From the NCBI RefSeq assembly GCF_018129005.1, contig NZ_JAAEDL010000010.1:62001-126000 (forward strand): DNA of 64,000 bases. The letters run 5' to 3'. Position numbers and translations under genes: made by a program. Numbering within the stretch: the stretch's first letter is position 1; each line of letters begins with the position of its first letter. Below, in pieces: positions 26,598 through 35,212 of the stretch. The notes below the pieces were generated by a model that saw only the letters and a list, made by a program, of their open reading frames with translations, searched no databases and was not told where the DNA came from. This stretch comes from Neoroseomonas eburnea. GTDB taxonomy: Bacteria > Pseudomonadota > Alphaproteobacteria > Acetobacterales > Acetobacteraceae.

Positions 26598-29500
26598 TCA
26601 GGTGGGATCGCGCAGGACCCGGTACAGCGCCGGGATGGCCAGCACCGTCAGCAGCGTCGAGGACAGCAGCCCGAACAGCAGCGCCACCGCCAGGCCCTGG
26701 AAGATCGGGTCGGCCATGATGAAGCCGGCGCTGATCATCGCCGCCGCCGCGGTCAGCGCGATCGGCTTGAAGCGCACCGCACCGGCTTCCAGCGCCAGGG
26801 CCCGCATGCTGCGGCCATCGCGCGGCGCGTGGCGGATGAAATCCACCAGCAGAATGGAATTGCGCACGATGATGCCGGCGAGCGCGATGAAGCCGATCAT
26901 CGACGGCGCGGTGAAGGCCGCGCCCGTCACCGCATGGCCCAGCACCACGCCGGGCAGCGCCAGCGGCACCGGCACCAGCACCACCAGCGGCAGCAGGAAG
27001 CTGCGGAACTGCGCCACCACCAGCACGTAGATGCCGAGCAGCGCGACCGCGAAGGCGGCCCCCATGTCGCGGAAGGTGATGCGCGTGACCTCCCATTCGC
27101 CTTCCCACAGCAGCACCGGCGCTGGAGGGTCGTCGGGCTGTCCGGCGAGACGGACCTCAGGTGCGCCGGGCGTCCGGCGCAACTCCCCGGCCACCGCGAG
27201 CATGCCGTAGACCGGTGCCTCGTAGGCGCCGGCGAGCTCGGCCATCACCATCTCCGCGGCGCGGCCGTTGCGGCGGAAGATCAGAGGGAAGGCCGGCTCC
27301 TCCGCCACCTCGACGAGCGAGCCGAGTTCCACCGGCCCGCGGCGCCCAGGCACCGGCGTGACCAGCAGCGCTTCCGACAGGGCGAGCCGTTCCTTCGGCA
27401 GCCGGATGACCAGCGCGAGCGGGTTGCGCCCCGCACCGCGATGGGACCATCCCACCGGCACGCCGCCGAGCAAGGCGCGGATGGTGTCGTGCACCGCGGC
27501 TTCCTCGACGCCATGGAATTCGAGCTGATCGGGCAGCAGCCGGATACGCAGCCGGGCGCCGGGATCGGGGAAGGTGTCGTCGTGGTCCACAAGGAAGTCC
27601 ACGCGGCGGAAGGCGTCGCGCACCACGGTGGCGGCGGCGCGCCGGCTCTCGGCATCGGGACCGTAGATCTCGGCGAGCAGGGTGGCGAGCACGGGTGGGC
27701 CCGGCGGCACCTCCACCACCCGCAGCCGCGCGCCCTCGGGCAGCGGCAGCGCCGCGAGGCGGGCGCGCACCTCGAGCGCGATGGCATGGCTCTCCCGCGC
27801 GCGGTGGCCGCGCTCGGCGAGCTGGATGTCGAGGTCGCCCAGCCGCGGCGCCTGGCGCGCGAAGCTGTGCCGCACCAGGCCGTTGAAGTTGAACGGCGCG
27901 GCGGTGCCGGCATTGAGCGTGACGCCTTCCACCTCCGGCACCGCGCGCAGCAGCTCGGCGGCGGCGAGCAGCGCGCGCTCGGTGTCTTCCAGGCTGCTGC
28001 CCGCCGGCATGTCGAGCATCACCGCCAGCTCCGACTTGTTGTCGAAGGGCAGCAGCTTCACCGTCACGTCACGCGTGTAGAACAGCGCCATGGACGCCAC
28101 GGTGGCGAGGCCGGTCGCGCCGAGGAACAGCCAGGCGGCGGCGCGGCGCTCGATCACGCGCGCGGCTACGGCGCGGTAGATCCGGCCCAGCCGGTCTTCC
28201 CCATGCGCGGCACGGGAGGCGCCAAGCTTCACCATCAGCCACGGCGTCAGCACCATGGCGACGAAGAAGGAGAAGACCATGGCGGCCGAGGCCACCGCCG
28301 GGATGGGCGCCATGTAGGGTCCCATCATGCCGGAGACGAACATCATCGGCAGCAGCGCGGTGATCACGGTCAGCGTGGCGACGATGGTCGGGTTGCCGAC
28401 TTCGGCCACCGCCTCGATCGCCGCCGTCGCGCTGTCCCGCCCGTCCCGCATCGCCCAGTGGCGGTCGATGTTCTCGACCACCACGATGGCATCGTCCACC
28501 AGGATGCCGATCGAGAAGATCAGCGCGAAGAGCGACACGCGGTTGAGCGTGTAGCCCAGCATCAGCGCGCCGAAGAGGGTGAGCAGGATGGTCACCGGGA
28601 TGACCACCGCGGTCACCGCCGCCGCCCGCCAGCCGATCACCAGCCAGACGAGTGCGACGATGGACAGGGTGGCGAGGCCGAGGTGGAACAGCAGCTCGTC
28701 CGACTTCTCCTGCGCCGTGGCGCCGTAGTCGCGCGTCAGGTCGGCGGCGATGCCGGCAGGGATGATGCGGCCAGACAGGGCGGCGAGCCGCGCCTGCACC
28801 GCGCGCGTCACCACGACCGCATTGGCGCCCGGCCGCTTGGCGATGGCGAGCGAGACGGCCGGCGCGCGCGCCCAGGCGCCGTCCGCGCCCCGCGTCAGGC
28901 GCCAAAGCCGCGCCTCCACCGGCGCGGGTGCCGCCGTGATGCGCGCCACGTCGCCGAGATAGACCGGCCTGCCGTCGGAAGCGGTGAGCAGCAGCAGCCC
29001 GGCATCGGGCACGCCGCGCAGCGTCTCGCCGGCCTGCACGGCCAGCGTGCGGCCCTGCGTGCGAAGCTGTCCGGCCTGGAAGGAGGCATTCGCCCCCTGC
29101 AGCTTCTCCACGAGCTGGTTCAGCGTGATGCCGTGGCGCGACAGCGCCGCCGGGTCGGGTTCGATGCGCAACTCGGTCGGTCGGCCGCCGACCAGATAGG
29201 TCAGCCCGACCTCGGGGATGGTGGCGAGTTCCGAGAGCAGCCGGTCCGCCACCTCGTGCAGGGCGGCGTCATCCCAGCGCGTGTCGGCCGGGTCGTTCGG
29301 GCGCAGCGTGACCACCGCCACCGCCACGTCATTGATGCCGCGCCCGACCACCAGCGGCTCCGGGATGCCCAGCGGGATGCGGTTCCAGTTGGCGCGCAGC
29401 TTCTCGTGCACGCGCAGGATGGCGTCGTCCGCATCGGTGCCGACCAGGAAGCGGGCGGTGACCATCACCGCGTCGTCCTGCGTCTGGCTGTAGACATGCT

Positions 29501-29747
29501 CGACGCCCGGGATGGCGGTGACGATGGCCTCCAGCGGACGCGTCACCAGCTCCATCGCGTCCGGTGCGGAAAGCCCGTCCGCGCGGACGGAGATGTCCAC
29601 CATCGGTACGCTGATCTGCGGCTCCTCCTCGCGCGGGAGAGCGAGAAGGGCGATCAGCCCGACCGCCACCGAGACAACCAGCAGCAGCGGCGTCAGCGGG
29701 GAACGGATGAAGACGCGGGCGAGCTGGCCCGAGATGCCGAGGCTCAC
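26598..29747 (-). CDS. RND-family efflux pump inner-membrane permease
   Basis: Proton-driven AcrB/CzcA-superfamily exporter, 1049 residues, normal length. The N-terminal TM helix (LTPLLLVVSVAVGLIALLAL) is followed by the first periplasmic loop, TM2-6 and a second half of the same plan. TM4 has the proton-relay aspartates in SIGILVDDAIVVVENIDRHW. It starts with GTG inside the stop of the upstream membrane-fusion-protein gene (GTGA overlap). The sequence type is the HAE1-like group often found with a single MFP and no outer-membrane factor, as here. Substrate unknown. Convergent with the ferredoxin reductase gene. Confidence 0.95.
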   Translation of the reverse strand: MSLGISGQLARVFIRSPLTPLLLVVSVAVGLIALLALPREEEPQISVPMVDISVRADGLSAPDAMELVTRPLEAIVTAIPGVEHVYSQTQDDAVMVTARFLVGTDADDAILRVHEKLRANWNRIPLGIPEPLVVGRGINDVAVAVVTLRPNDPADTRWDDAALHEVADRLLSELATIPEVGLTYLVGGRPTELRIEPDPAALSRHGITLNQLVEKLQGANASFQAGQLRTQGRTLAVQAGETLRGVPDAGLLLLTASDGRPVYLGDVARITAAPAPVEARLWRLTRGADGAWARAPAVSLAIAKRPGANAVVVTRAVQARLAALSGRIIPAGIAADLTRDYGATAQEKSDELLFHLGLATLSIVALVWLVIGWRAAAVTAVVIPVTILLTLFGALMLGYTLNRVSLFALIFSIGILVDDAIVVVENIDRHWAMRDGRDSATAAIEAVAEVGNPTIVATLTVITALLPMMFVSGMMGPYMAPIPAVASAAMVFSFFVAMVLTPWLMVKLGASRAAHGEDRLGRIYRAVAARVIERRAAAWLFLGATGLATVASMALFYTRDVTVKLLPFDNKSELAVMLDMPAGSSLEDTERALLAAAELLRAVPEVEGVTLNAGTAAPFNFNGLVRHSFARQAPRLGDLDIQLAERGHRARESHAIALEVRARLAALPLPEGARLRVVEVPPGPPVLATLLAEIYGPDAESRRAAATVVRDAFRRVDFLVDHDDTFPDPGARLRIRLLPDQLEFHGVEEAAVHDTIRALLGGVPVGWSHRGAGRNPLALVIRLPKERLALSEALLVTPVPGRRGPVELGSLVEVAEEPAFPLIFRRNGRAAEMVMAELAGAYEAPVYGMLAVAGELRRTPGAPEVRLAGQPDDPPAPVLLWEGEWEVTRITFRDMGAAFAVALLGIYVLVVAQFRSFLLPLVVLVPVPLALPGVVLGHAVTGAAFTAPSMIGFIALAGIIVRNSILLVDFIRHAPRDGRSMRALALEAGAVRFKPIALTAAAAMISAGFIMADPIFQGLAVALLFGLLSSTLLTVLAIPALYRVLRDPT

Positions 29748-30700
29748 GGCCGCACCAGGACGTCGCCGGCGGCGAGGCCGGAGAGGATCTCGACCTCTTC
29801 CCCGCGCACCGGCCCGCGCTGCACCGGCACCAGCGCGCCGGACTCGAGCCGCACCAGGTCCACCCCGGCGCCGGCGATGAGGAAGGCGTGCGGGATCACG
29901 ATCGCCTGCCGCAGGTCGGCGGCGATGGTCACGCGCACGCGCTCGCCCACGAAGAAGTCGCCGAGCCCCTCCACCTCCGCATCGGCCACCACCTGGCCCT
30001 GCTGCAGTTCCGGATAGACGAGGCGGACGCGCCCGCGGCCGAGCGGTGTGCCGCCCGACAGGCCGCGCGCGCCGAGGGTGACGGGATCGCCCTCGCGCAG
30101 GAAGCGCGCGTGGCGCTCGGGCAGGCGCAGGCGCAGCACGTAGCGGTCGGTCGCGAGGGTGGCGATGGCCTCGCCGGGCATCACCACGGCGCCGGCCGTG
30201 CCGCGCACGCGCAGCACCCTGCCGGCCTGCGGGGCGAGCACGGCTCCCTCCTCCTGCTGCTGGGCGGTGACGGCGCGTTCCGCCTGGGCGGCGGCGATCT
30301 GGCCCTCGACCACGTCGAGCGCTGTCTGCGCATCGTCCAGCCGCGCCTGGGTAGCGGTGCCCGAGGCGCGCAGCGCGCGGGTGCGTTCCAGCTCCTGCGC
30401 GGCCTGGCGTCGCTGCGCCGCCAGCGCGGCCAGGCGGGCATCGATCGCGGCAAGCTGCGGCGGATGCTTGGCGTCCTCGACCCTCGCGATGACCTGGCCG
30501 GCGGCGACGCTGTCGCCCTCCCGCACGGACAGCGCGGCGAGCGTGCCGGCGATGCGTGCTCGGGCCTCGACTTCGCGGACGGATTCCACGGTCGCGAAGA
30601 CCGGGCGCTCGTCGGCGACGGTCTGCGGCATCACGGTGAGCCGCGTCTCCGCGGCCGCCGGCAGGCTCATGAGCAGGAGGAAGGGCAGAAGCGGGCGCAT
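29744..30700 (-). CDS. RND efflux periplasmic adaptor (membrane fusion protein)
   Basis: 318 residues with a cleavable signal (1-17, ...SLPAAAE). The biotinyl-lipoyl half-motifs are RARIAGTLAALSVREGDSVA and EGAVLAPQAGRVLRVRGTAG. Between them is an alpha-hairpin rich in Ala/Gln/Arg (about 95-150), followed by beta-barrel and C-terminal segments typical of HlyD_D23-type adaptors. AGGAG is nine bases before ATG. It is translationally coupled to the downstream RND permease. The 153-base gap to the divergent TDT gene carries the promoter. Confidence 0.93.
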   Translation of the reverse strand: MRPLLPFLLLMSLPAAAETRLTVMPQTVADERPVFATVESVREVEARARIAGTLAALSVREGDSVAAGQVIARVEDAKHPPQLAAIDARLAALAAQRRQAAQELERTRALRASGTATQARLDDAQTALDVVEGQIAAAQAERAVTAQQQEEGAVLAPQAGRVLRVRGTAGAVVMPGEAIATLATDRYVLRLRLPERHARFLREGDPVTLGARGLSGGTPLGRGRVRLVYPELQQGQVVADAEVEGLGDFFVGERVRVTIAADLRQAIVIPHAFLIAGAGVDLVRLESGALVPVQRGPVRGEEVEILSGLAAGDVLVRP

Positions 30701-30853
30701 CGGGGAAGCTCCTGTCACCGACCCGCCGCCGACGGAGGCATGGCCCGGCCTGCCGGGCCCAGGCGATCGGACGGGGAATGTCGGAAAGGGTTCATCGTCT
30801 GGTCTGATGTTTCGGCTTGCGTTCGCGGTGCGTCCATATATAAGGAAAACGTT
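30701..30853. promoter_or_regulatory. Divergent promoter region, MFP / TDT channel
   Basis: 153 bases. Next to the TDT start the composition turns AT-rich (CCATATATAAGGAAAACGTT), unusual for this genome, placing a likely -10 region about 20 bases before ATG, overlapping the AAGGA ribosome site. A comparable TATATAT tract lies upstream of the peroxiredoxin gene. Confidence 0.4.
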
Positions 30854-31867
30854 ATGAATAGCCAACCCCCCACCACGACCGGGCTTCCCCGGCCGGGCAG
30901 TGCCGTCGCCGCGCATGCGTCGCACGGCCTGCAGCACCTGCCCCTGCCACTCTTCGCCGCCCCCATGGGGATCGGCGGGCTTGGGCTCGCCTGGCGTGAA
31001 GCCGCACATGTGCTCGGCGCGCCCGGTGTCGTCGGCGAGGCGCTGCTGCTGGCGGCTGGGCTGGCCTGGCTACTGATCGTCGGCCTCCATCTGCTCCGCA
31101 TGCTGCGCCATCCGGAGGCCATCGGCGGCGACCTGCGCCACCCGGTCCGCTCGGCCTTCGCCGGCGCCGCGACGATCGGCCTGATGATCCTCGCGGGCGG
31201 GTTGCTGCCGTATGCGCGGGATGCCGCGGCGGCGATCTGGCTGGTGGCGGCCGGGGCACATGTCGCGATCGCGGTCTGGACGGTGCGGGGCCTGATCCGC
31301 GCCCCGCGGGAGGCCGCGTCCCTGACGCCACCGCTGCTCATCCCGCTGGTGGGCAATATCCTGGCCCCGGTGATCGGGGCGAAGCTCGGCTTCGATGTCC
31401 TGTCCTGGATGTTGTTCGGCCTCGGGGCGCTGCTCTGGGTCCTGCTGCAGCCCCTGCTGCTGGGGCGGCTCATCACCGGCCCCGCCCTGCCGGCGCGGCT
31501 GCGCCCGACCCTGGCGATCCTGCTGGCGCCGCCCTCCGTCGGCGCGCTGGCGCTCGCGGGGCTGACGCATGGTTTCGGTACGGCGCCGCTGATCGCCCTG
31601 GGCCTCGCGGTGTTCATCGCCCTCGTGCTGCTCTCGCTGCTGCCGGATCTCGCCTCCGGGCCCTTCGCCATGTCGTGGTGGGGCTGGACCTTCCCGAGCG
31701 CGGCCTTCGCCATCGCGCTTCAGCAGGCCGCCGCGGCGCACCCGGTCGCCTGGCAGGCGCCGCTGCTCTGGGCCGTGCTGGTGGCTGCGAGCGCCATCCT
31801 GGCCGTGGTGGCCGGCGCCACGCTGCGCGCCGCCGCGCAGGGGCATCTGTTGCGCCCCGAGGGCTGA
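30854..31867 (+). CDS. TDT / SLAC1-TehA-family anion channel-like membrane protein
   Basis: Tellurite-resistance/dicarboxylate transporter family, 337 residues, about ten transmembrane helices (for example LLLAAGLAWLLIVGLHLL and AGAATIGLMILAGGLLP). The early HLPLPLFAAPMGIGGLGLAW block and late MSWWGWTFPSAAFAIAL are characteristic. Family members include TehA and plant SLAC1 anion channels and sulfite/malate exporters. Neighbours on the other side are Dps and a peroxiredoxin, so export of an oxidant or anion under stress is conceivable, but the solute is unknown. The ribosome site AAGGA is close to ATG. Confidence 0.9.
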   Translation: MNSQPPTTTGLPRPGSAVAAHASHGLQHLPLPLFAAPMGIGGLGLAWREAAHVLGAPGVVGEALLLAAGLAWLLIVGLHLLRMLRHPEAIGGDLRHPVRSAFAGAATIGLMILAGGLLPYARDAAAAIWLVAAGAHVAIAVWTVRGLIRAPREAASLTPPLLIPLVGNILAPVIGAKLGFDVLSWMLFGLGALLWVLLQPLLLGRLITGPALPARLRPTLAILLAPPSVGALALAGLTHGFGTAPLIALGLAVFIALVLLSLLPDLASGPFAMSWWGWTFPSAAFAIALQQAAAAHPVAWQAPLLWAVLVAASAILAVVAGATLRAAAQGHLLRPEG

Positions 31868-31902
31868 CGCCGCGCGGCCGCCGCTCCGGCGCGCCGCGCC
31901 CG

Positions 31903-31927
31903 CCGGACCATCCGGGAGGAGGTCCGG
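31903..31927. terminator. Bidirectional hairpin between convergent TDT and dps genes
   Basis: CCGGACC and GGTCCGG form a perfect 7-bp stem with an 11-base loop inside the 71-base gap between two convergent stop codons. Confidence 0.55.
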
Positions 31928-31938
31928 CAGCGTGCGGG

Positions 31939-32421
31939 TCAGGCCGTCGCCTCGCCGTCCTCGAGCAGGGCGCGGAGCATCCAGGCGGTCTTCTCGTGGC
32001 TGCCGATCCGCTCGGTCAGCACGTCGGCCGTCACCACGTCCTGCGCTGCCTCGGCCACGCGCAGGGCCTCGGCGGCGCGGCGTGCCACATGCTCGTGGCC
32101 GGACAGCGCCGCCTGGATCATCTCGCTTGCGCTCGGCATGCCTGCGGTCTCGGGCAGGCTGCTGAGCGCCGCATAGGCCTGCAGCGTGCCGGGCGCCGGC
32201 TGGCCAAGGGCGCGGATGCGCTCGGCGATCGGATCGAGCGCGCTCCAGAGCTCGTTGTACTGGTCCTCGAACATCAGGTGCAGCATGCGGAAGCGAGGGC
32301 CCCGCGCGTTCCAGTGGAAGCCATGCACCTTCACGTAGAGCAGGAAGGTGTCGGCCAGCACGCCCGAGAGCGCGGCGGCGACGCGGGCCCGGTCGTCATT
32401 CGGGATCTGGGTGGAAGACAT
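31939..32421 (-). CDS. dps: Dps-family DNA-binding ferritin-like protein
   Basis: Dodecameric iron-storing protein that uses H2O2 to oxidise Fe(II) and protects DNA. 160 residues. Ferroxidase-centre residues are visible in HGFHWNARG (33-41), FEDQYNELW (51-59) and LDPIAERIRALG (62-73). The gene is 60 bases downstream of a peroxiredoxin on the same strand, an oxidative-stress pair. The GAGGA ribosome site lies before ATG. The DNA-binding lysine-rich tail of E. coli Dps is not present; the N-terminus is short and only mildly basic. Confidence 0.95.
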   Translation of the reverse strand: MSSTQIPNDDRARVAAALSGVLADTFLLYVKVHGFHWNARGPRFRMLHLMFEDQYNELWSALDPIAERIRALGQPAPGTLQAYAALSSLPETAGMPSASEMIQAALSGHEHVARRAAEALRVAEAAQDVVTADVLTERIGSHEKTAWMLRALLEDGEATA

Positions 32422-32481
32422 GGCGTGTCCTCGTTCCTGCGGTGCCGCCGGCGGGCGAGGTGCCCGCCGGCGAGGGTGCCG

Positions 32482-33120
32482 TCACAGCGCCCGGGTGGAG
32501 AAGTACCAGTCGGTGGTCTCGTAGCCTTCGCCGGCCCGGCTGGCAGCCGCCGCGGCGGTCTTCGGCGGCGGGACGATGACGCGCCCACCCGGCGCCCAGC
32601 CTTCCGGCGTGGCGACGCCGTGCTCGTCCGAGGTCTGCAGCGCGACGAGCAGGCGCAGGATCTCCTCGATGCTGCGGCCGTTGCTCATCGGATAGTAGAC
32701 CATGGCGCGCAGCGCGCCCTTGGGGTCGATCAGGAAGGTGGCACGCACCGCCTGGGTGTCGGCCGCACCGGGATGGACCATGCCATAGGCGGCGGCGACC
32801 TCCATCTTGAGGTCCTCGATGATCGGGAAGGGGATGATGACCCCGAACTTTTCCTCGATGTTGCGCACCCAGGCGAGGTGGGAGAACAGGCTGTCGATGG
32901 ACAGGCCGAGCAACTCGGCATTCACCGCCGCGAAGCGGTCGGCGGCACGGGCGAAGGCGATGAACTCGGTGGTGCAGACCGGGGTGAAGTCTGCCGGGTG
33001 GGAGAAGAGAACGAGCCACTTGCCCCGGTAGTCGGCGAGGCTGCGGTCCCCGTGCGTGGTGCGCGCCTGGAAGGCGGGCGCGGGCTCGTTCAGGCGGGGG
33101 AGGCCGGCGACGGATGTCAT
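32482..33120 (-). CDS. 1-Cys peroxiredoxin (Prx6-type AhpC/TSA family)
   Basis: Reduces H2O2 and organic peroxides. 212 residues. The peroxidatic Cys49 lies in DFTPVCTTEF; no other cysteine was seen in the chain, which together with the long C-terminal arm (GWAPGGRVIVPPPK, YETTDWYFSTRAL) marks the 1-Cys Prx6 class. Cytoplasmic. It is upstream of dps with a 60-base gap, likely cotranscribed. AAGGAG is nine bases before ATG. Its upstream region carries an AT-rich imperfect dyad. Confidence 0.95.
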   Translation of the reverse strand: MTSVAGLPRLNEPAPAFQARTTHGDRSLADYRGKWLVLFSHPADFTPVCTTEFIAFARAADRFAAVNAELLGLSIDSLFSHLAWVRNIEEKFGVIIPFPIIEDLKMEVAAAYGMVHPGAADTQAVRATFLIDPKGALRAMVYYPMSNGRSIEEILRLLVALQTSDEHGVATPEGWAPGGRVIVPPPKTAAAAASRAGEGYETTDWYFSTRAL

Positions 33121-33487
33121 GGCGGGTCAGCTCCTTGGTTCGACCGGGCATGACATTAGAAAATCCGAACATAAGGTCTACTCTATATATCCTATGACCC
33201 CGATAGGAGTGGGCAATTGGCGCTGACAACCGTGGCCTGTCCCGGCGCGTCGGGTCTGGTGGCACGGCGGAGCGGTGCGGTTGGATCTCCGAATGCGGCA
33301 GAGGGTTCGCAGCGCGGTGTCGTCGGCCTGTCGCGACTTGTCGCCCGCCCCCCCTGTCCCGAAAGGCGAGGACCGCGGCGCTGCCCGACATGCAGCGAGG
33401 CTCATCCTGGCTGGTCAGGGTCATGTGCATGCACGTCGGTCCCAGGTGGACGGCGGGGATCACCAGGAGTGCGATGAAAGGTGTGAC
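33121..33487. other. Upstream region of peroxiredoxin gene, no gene recognised
   Basis: 367 bases. The part next to the peroxiredoxin start is AT-rich and promoter-like (dyad listed separately). The rest is GC-rich without a frame that combines ribosome site and protein-like composition. One 19-codon frame at 3474 with AGGAG upstream was judged too short and unsupported. Confidence 0.4.
33171..33195 (-). promoter_or_regulatory. AT-rich imperfect dyad upstream of peroxiredoxin
   Basis: ATAAGGTCTA and TATATCCTAT face each other as imperfect inverted arms around CTCTA, 50-75 bases before the peroxiredoxin ATG. In a genome this GC-rich, such a tract upstream of an oxidative-stress gene suggests a regulator site and core promoter. 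The regulator (Rrf2-, Fur/PerR- or OxyR-type) cannot be told from sequence. Confidence 0.35.
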
Positions 33488-33509
33488 GGGCGGCGCACCG
33501 CAGCCGCCC
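33488..33509 (-). terminator. Hairpin right after the 32-residue membrane protein gene
   Basis: GGGCGGC and GCCGCCC form a perfect 7-bp stem with an eight-base loop, starting within the stop codon of the small gene; on the minus strand a CCTTTCATC tract follows shortly after. Confidence 0.45.
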
Positions 33510-33607
33510 TACAGGATCTGCCCATCGGCATAGGCCATTGCCATGACCGTCAGTGCCAGGCCGACATACCAGGGCATGCGCCGGTTGCGCTTCGGAGGAC
33601 TGGACAT
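33509..33607 (-). CDS. 32-residue single-span membrane protein (small ORF)
   Basis: A tiny protein: a basic N-terminus (SSPPKRNRRMP) followed by one hydrophobic helix (WYVGLALTVMAMAYA) and a short DGQIL end. The charge pattern predicts N-in topology. It is supported by GAGGAA four bases before ATG, a hairpin at the stop codon and a composition very unlike random GC-rich DNA. It lies downstream, on the same strand, of the thioredoxin-CcdA fusion gene, separated by a 108-bp repeat copy. Not recognised; a small accessory subunit of a membrane redox protein is one guess. Confidence 0.6.
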   Translation of the reverse strand: MSSPPKRNRRMPWYVGLALTVMAMAYADGQIL

Positions 33608-33643
33608 GTCTTCCTCAGCAATTCGCGATATCGTAACGATTGC

Positions 33644-33751
33644 CTGGAGCTGTTGCCGTTCGTCTCGGCGCACGGCAAGCACTTAAGCCTCTTGTTTTCG
33701 CAAGCATCTTCGCCCGATCAAGTGATTCCGCCTGATCGGCATCCGCTCTAG
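33644..33751 (-). repeat. 108-bp terminal-inverted-repeat element, copy B
   Basis: Same length as copy A. Minus strand: CTAGAGC at the start, GCTCCAG at the end. The GATCAGGCGGAATCACTTGATC region can still pair with two changes. The core AAGATGCTTGCGAAAACAAG and the distal GCGCCGAGACGAACGG block are clear. The TAG of its leading CTAG is the stop codon of the thioredoxin-CcdA fusion gene. Confidence 0.87.
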
Positions 33752-35028
33752 CCGAACGGTCCGCTCATGCCGAGCCAATCGGGCCGCCAAAGCAGCAGGC
33801 CCGCAATGGCCAGCATCACGAGGCCGCCCACCAGCCGCGTGGCATGGGCATAGCGCGTGTCGGCGCTGGTGAGATGCAGCGTCGCCACCGCTCCGGCGAA
33901 CAGCGCGACGTCGTCGGCCATGAACACCGCGATATAGAGAAGCAGGTAGAGCTGGTGCTGCCACGGTGGGATCGGCGCCTGGGCCAGCAGTGCCGAATAG
34001 ACCGCCGGCAGCCCGGCCGAGCAGAGGATCTCCACCAGGTTCACGGCCACCGCGAGCAGTGCGACACCGCCAGCCGCCGCCAACAGCCGGGCTCCGCGCG
34101 CCTGCTCGGCCAGTGAATCAAGCATGCGCCTGCGCGGCGCGGCCTGAGTGACCGGGCAACTCGCTTGCGGCCCCGCGGCGAAGGCACGCAGGTGGTGCAC
34201 GCCCGCGGCGGCGGCGGCGAGCGCGACTGCCACGCGGATCCAGGCAAGGCCCGCGATCAGCAGCACCAGGTTGAGCCACGCCGCCAGGAGCAGCCAGTAG
34301 ACAAGGCCGGAGACGATCAGGAAGACGCCGCCCAGCAGCCAGATCCGGCCGCGGTCGCGCATCGGCAGCAGCAGGCCGAGCAGGAAGGCCAGCGCCCACA
34401 TGGCGCACGGGTTGAAGCCGTCTGCCGCGGCCAGGAGCACCGTGACGGCCGGGAGTGAGAGATCCGCAAGGCGCAAATCGCCGAGCAGGGGCACGCGCAG
34501 CATCTCGGGCAAATCCGGCGCCTGTGGCTGCGCCGGGCCGGGATCCCGCGCTCCACCGCCGGCGGCAGCCGCGGACGCGCCGCCAAGGTCCGAGCTGTCG
34601 AGCCCTTCGACGAGATCGGGGCAAGGGTTGGTCCGACAGGCGGCGATCGCCGCGCGGATCTGGGCTTCCGAGGCGCCTTCCAGGAAGCCGGTCAGCACAC
34701 GCGGCCCGATCAGGATGGTGGGCACGGCAGGCGGCAGGCCGTGGCGATCGATCAGGGCAGCGAAGCGCCGCCGCGCCTCCGCGTCCCGCTCGACTTCATG
34801 CAGGCGGAGGCGGAGCTCGTCGTCTTCCGCCGTGAGCCGGGTGAGGAATTCGAGGGCGCGATGGCAGTGGGGGCAACCGAGGCTCCAGAAGACGTGCAGC
34901 GTCACGCTGGGGCTCGGCGTCTGCGGGGCAGCGGGCCGCGGCGAGGGGGCCAGGGTCAGAATGACGAGAAGTGCCGCCGCGGATGCGATCCGCGCCGCGG
35001 CACTCACGGCTTGGTTGCGACGATCCAT
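33748..35028 (-). CDS. Thioredoxin-like domain fused to CcdA/DsbD-type membrane domain
   Basis: 426 residues. The signal/anchor is at about 12-27. A periplasmic thioredoxin/glutaredoxin-like domain carries CPHC (52-55) in VFWSLGCPHCHRALEF, followed by a Gly/Ala/Pro linker near 140-170. Six or seven TM helices then include FNPCAMWALAFLLG and NLVEILCSAGLPAVYSALL, whose two cysteines match the CcdA electron-relay pair. Likely carries reducing equivalents from cytoplasmic thioredoxin to periplasmic thiols. Unlike DsbD, the thioredoxin module is N-terminal and there is no third domain. The stop codon TAG is provided by the 108-bp repeat. Confidence 0.88.
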   Translation of the reverse strand: MDRRNQAVSAAARIASAAALLVILTLAPSPRPAAPQTPSPSVTLHVFWSLGCPHCHRALEFLTRLTAEDDELRLRLHEVERDAEARRRFAALIDRHGLPPAVPTILIGPRVLTGFLEGASEAQIRAAIAACRTNPCPDLVEGLDSSDLGGASAAAAGGGARDPGPAQPQAPDLPEMLRVPLLGDLRLADLSLPAVTVLLAAADGFNPCAMWALAFLLGLLLPMRDRGRIWLLGGVFLIVSGLVYWLLLAAWLNLVLLIAGLAWIRVAVALAAAAAGVHHLRAFAAGPQASCPVTQAAPRRRMLDSLAEQARGARLLAAAGGVALLAVAVNLVEILCSAGLPAVYSALLAQAPIPPWQHQLYLLLYIAVFMADDVALFAGAVATLHLTSADTRYAHATRLVGGLVMLAIAGLLLWRPDWLGMSGPFG

Positions 35029-35110
35029 GCGTCGCTACTTACCATGCGGTGCCGCCGGCGGCATCGGCAGGCGCCTGGCGCGGCCCGGCCCGGCCCGGTG
35101 TCATGTCGGC

Positions 35111-35153
35111 GAAGTTCGCCGGATCTCCGGCGCACGAAGCGGGCGGGCAGGCC
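35111..35153 (+). repeat. 44-base segment shared with 45633-45675
   Basis: About 37 of 44 bases match the segment near 45.65 kb, including CTCCGGCGCACGAAGCGG. In both places a 108-bp repeat lies about 60 bases further on, but in opposite orientations, so this is a separate module of a mosaic. Confidence 0.65.
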
Positions 35154-35212
35154 ACTGAAGATGTAGGCGAATGTCCTGGTGCCGAAGTCGCCAGGACTTC
35201 GGCGGCAGGACA

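Noticed and set aside
26553-30017. An 1154-codon open frame opposite the RND and adaptor genes
   Set aside because: It is antisense to two well-recognised genes, is dominated by His/Arg/Gln/Gly as expected from complementing GC-rich codons, and shows no domain.
33474-33533. A 19-codon frame with AGGAG upstream on the plus strand
   Set aside because: Too short, no hydrophobic or other recognisable feature, and it overlaps the better-supported minus-strand small gene.
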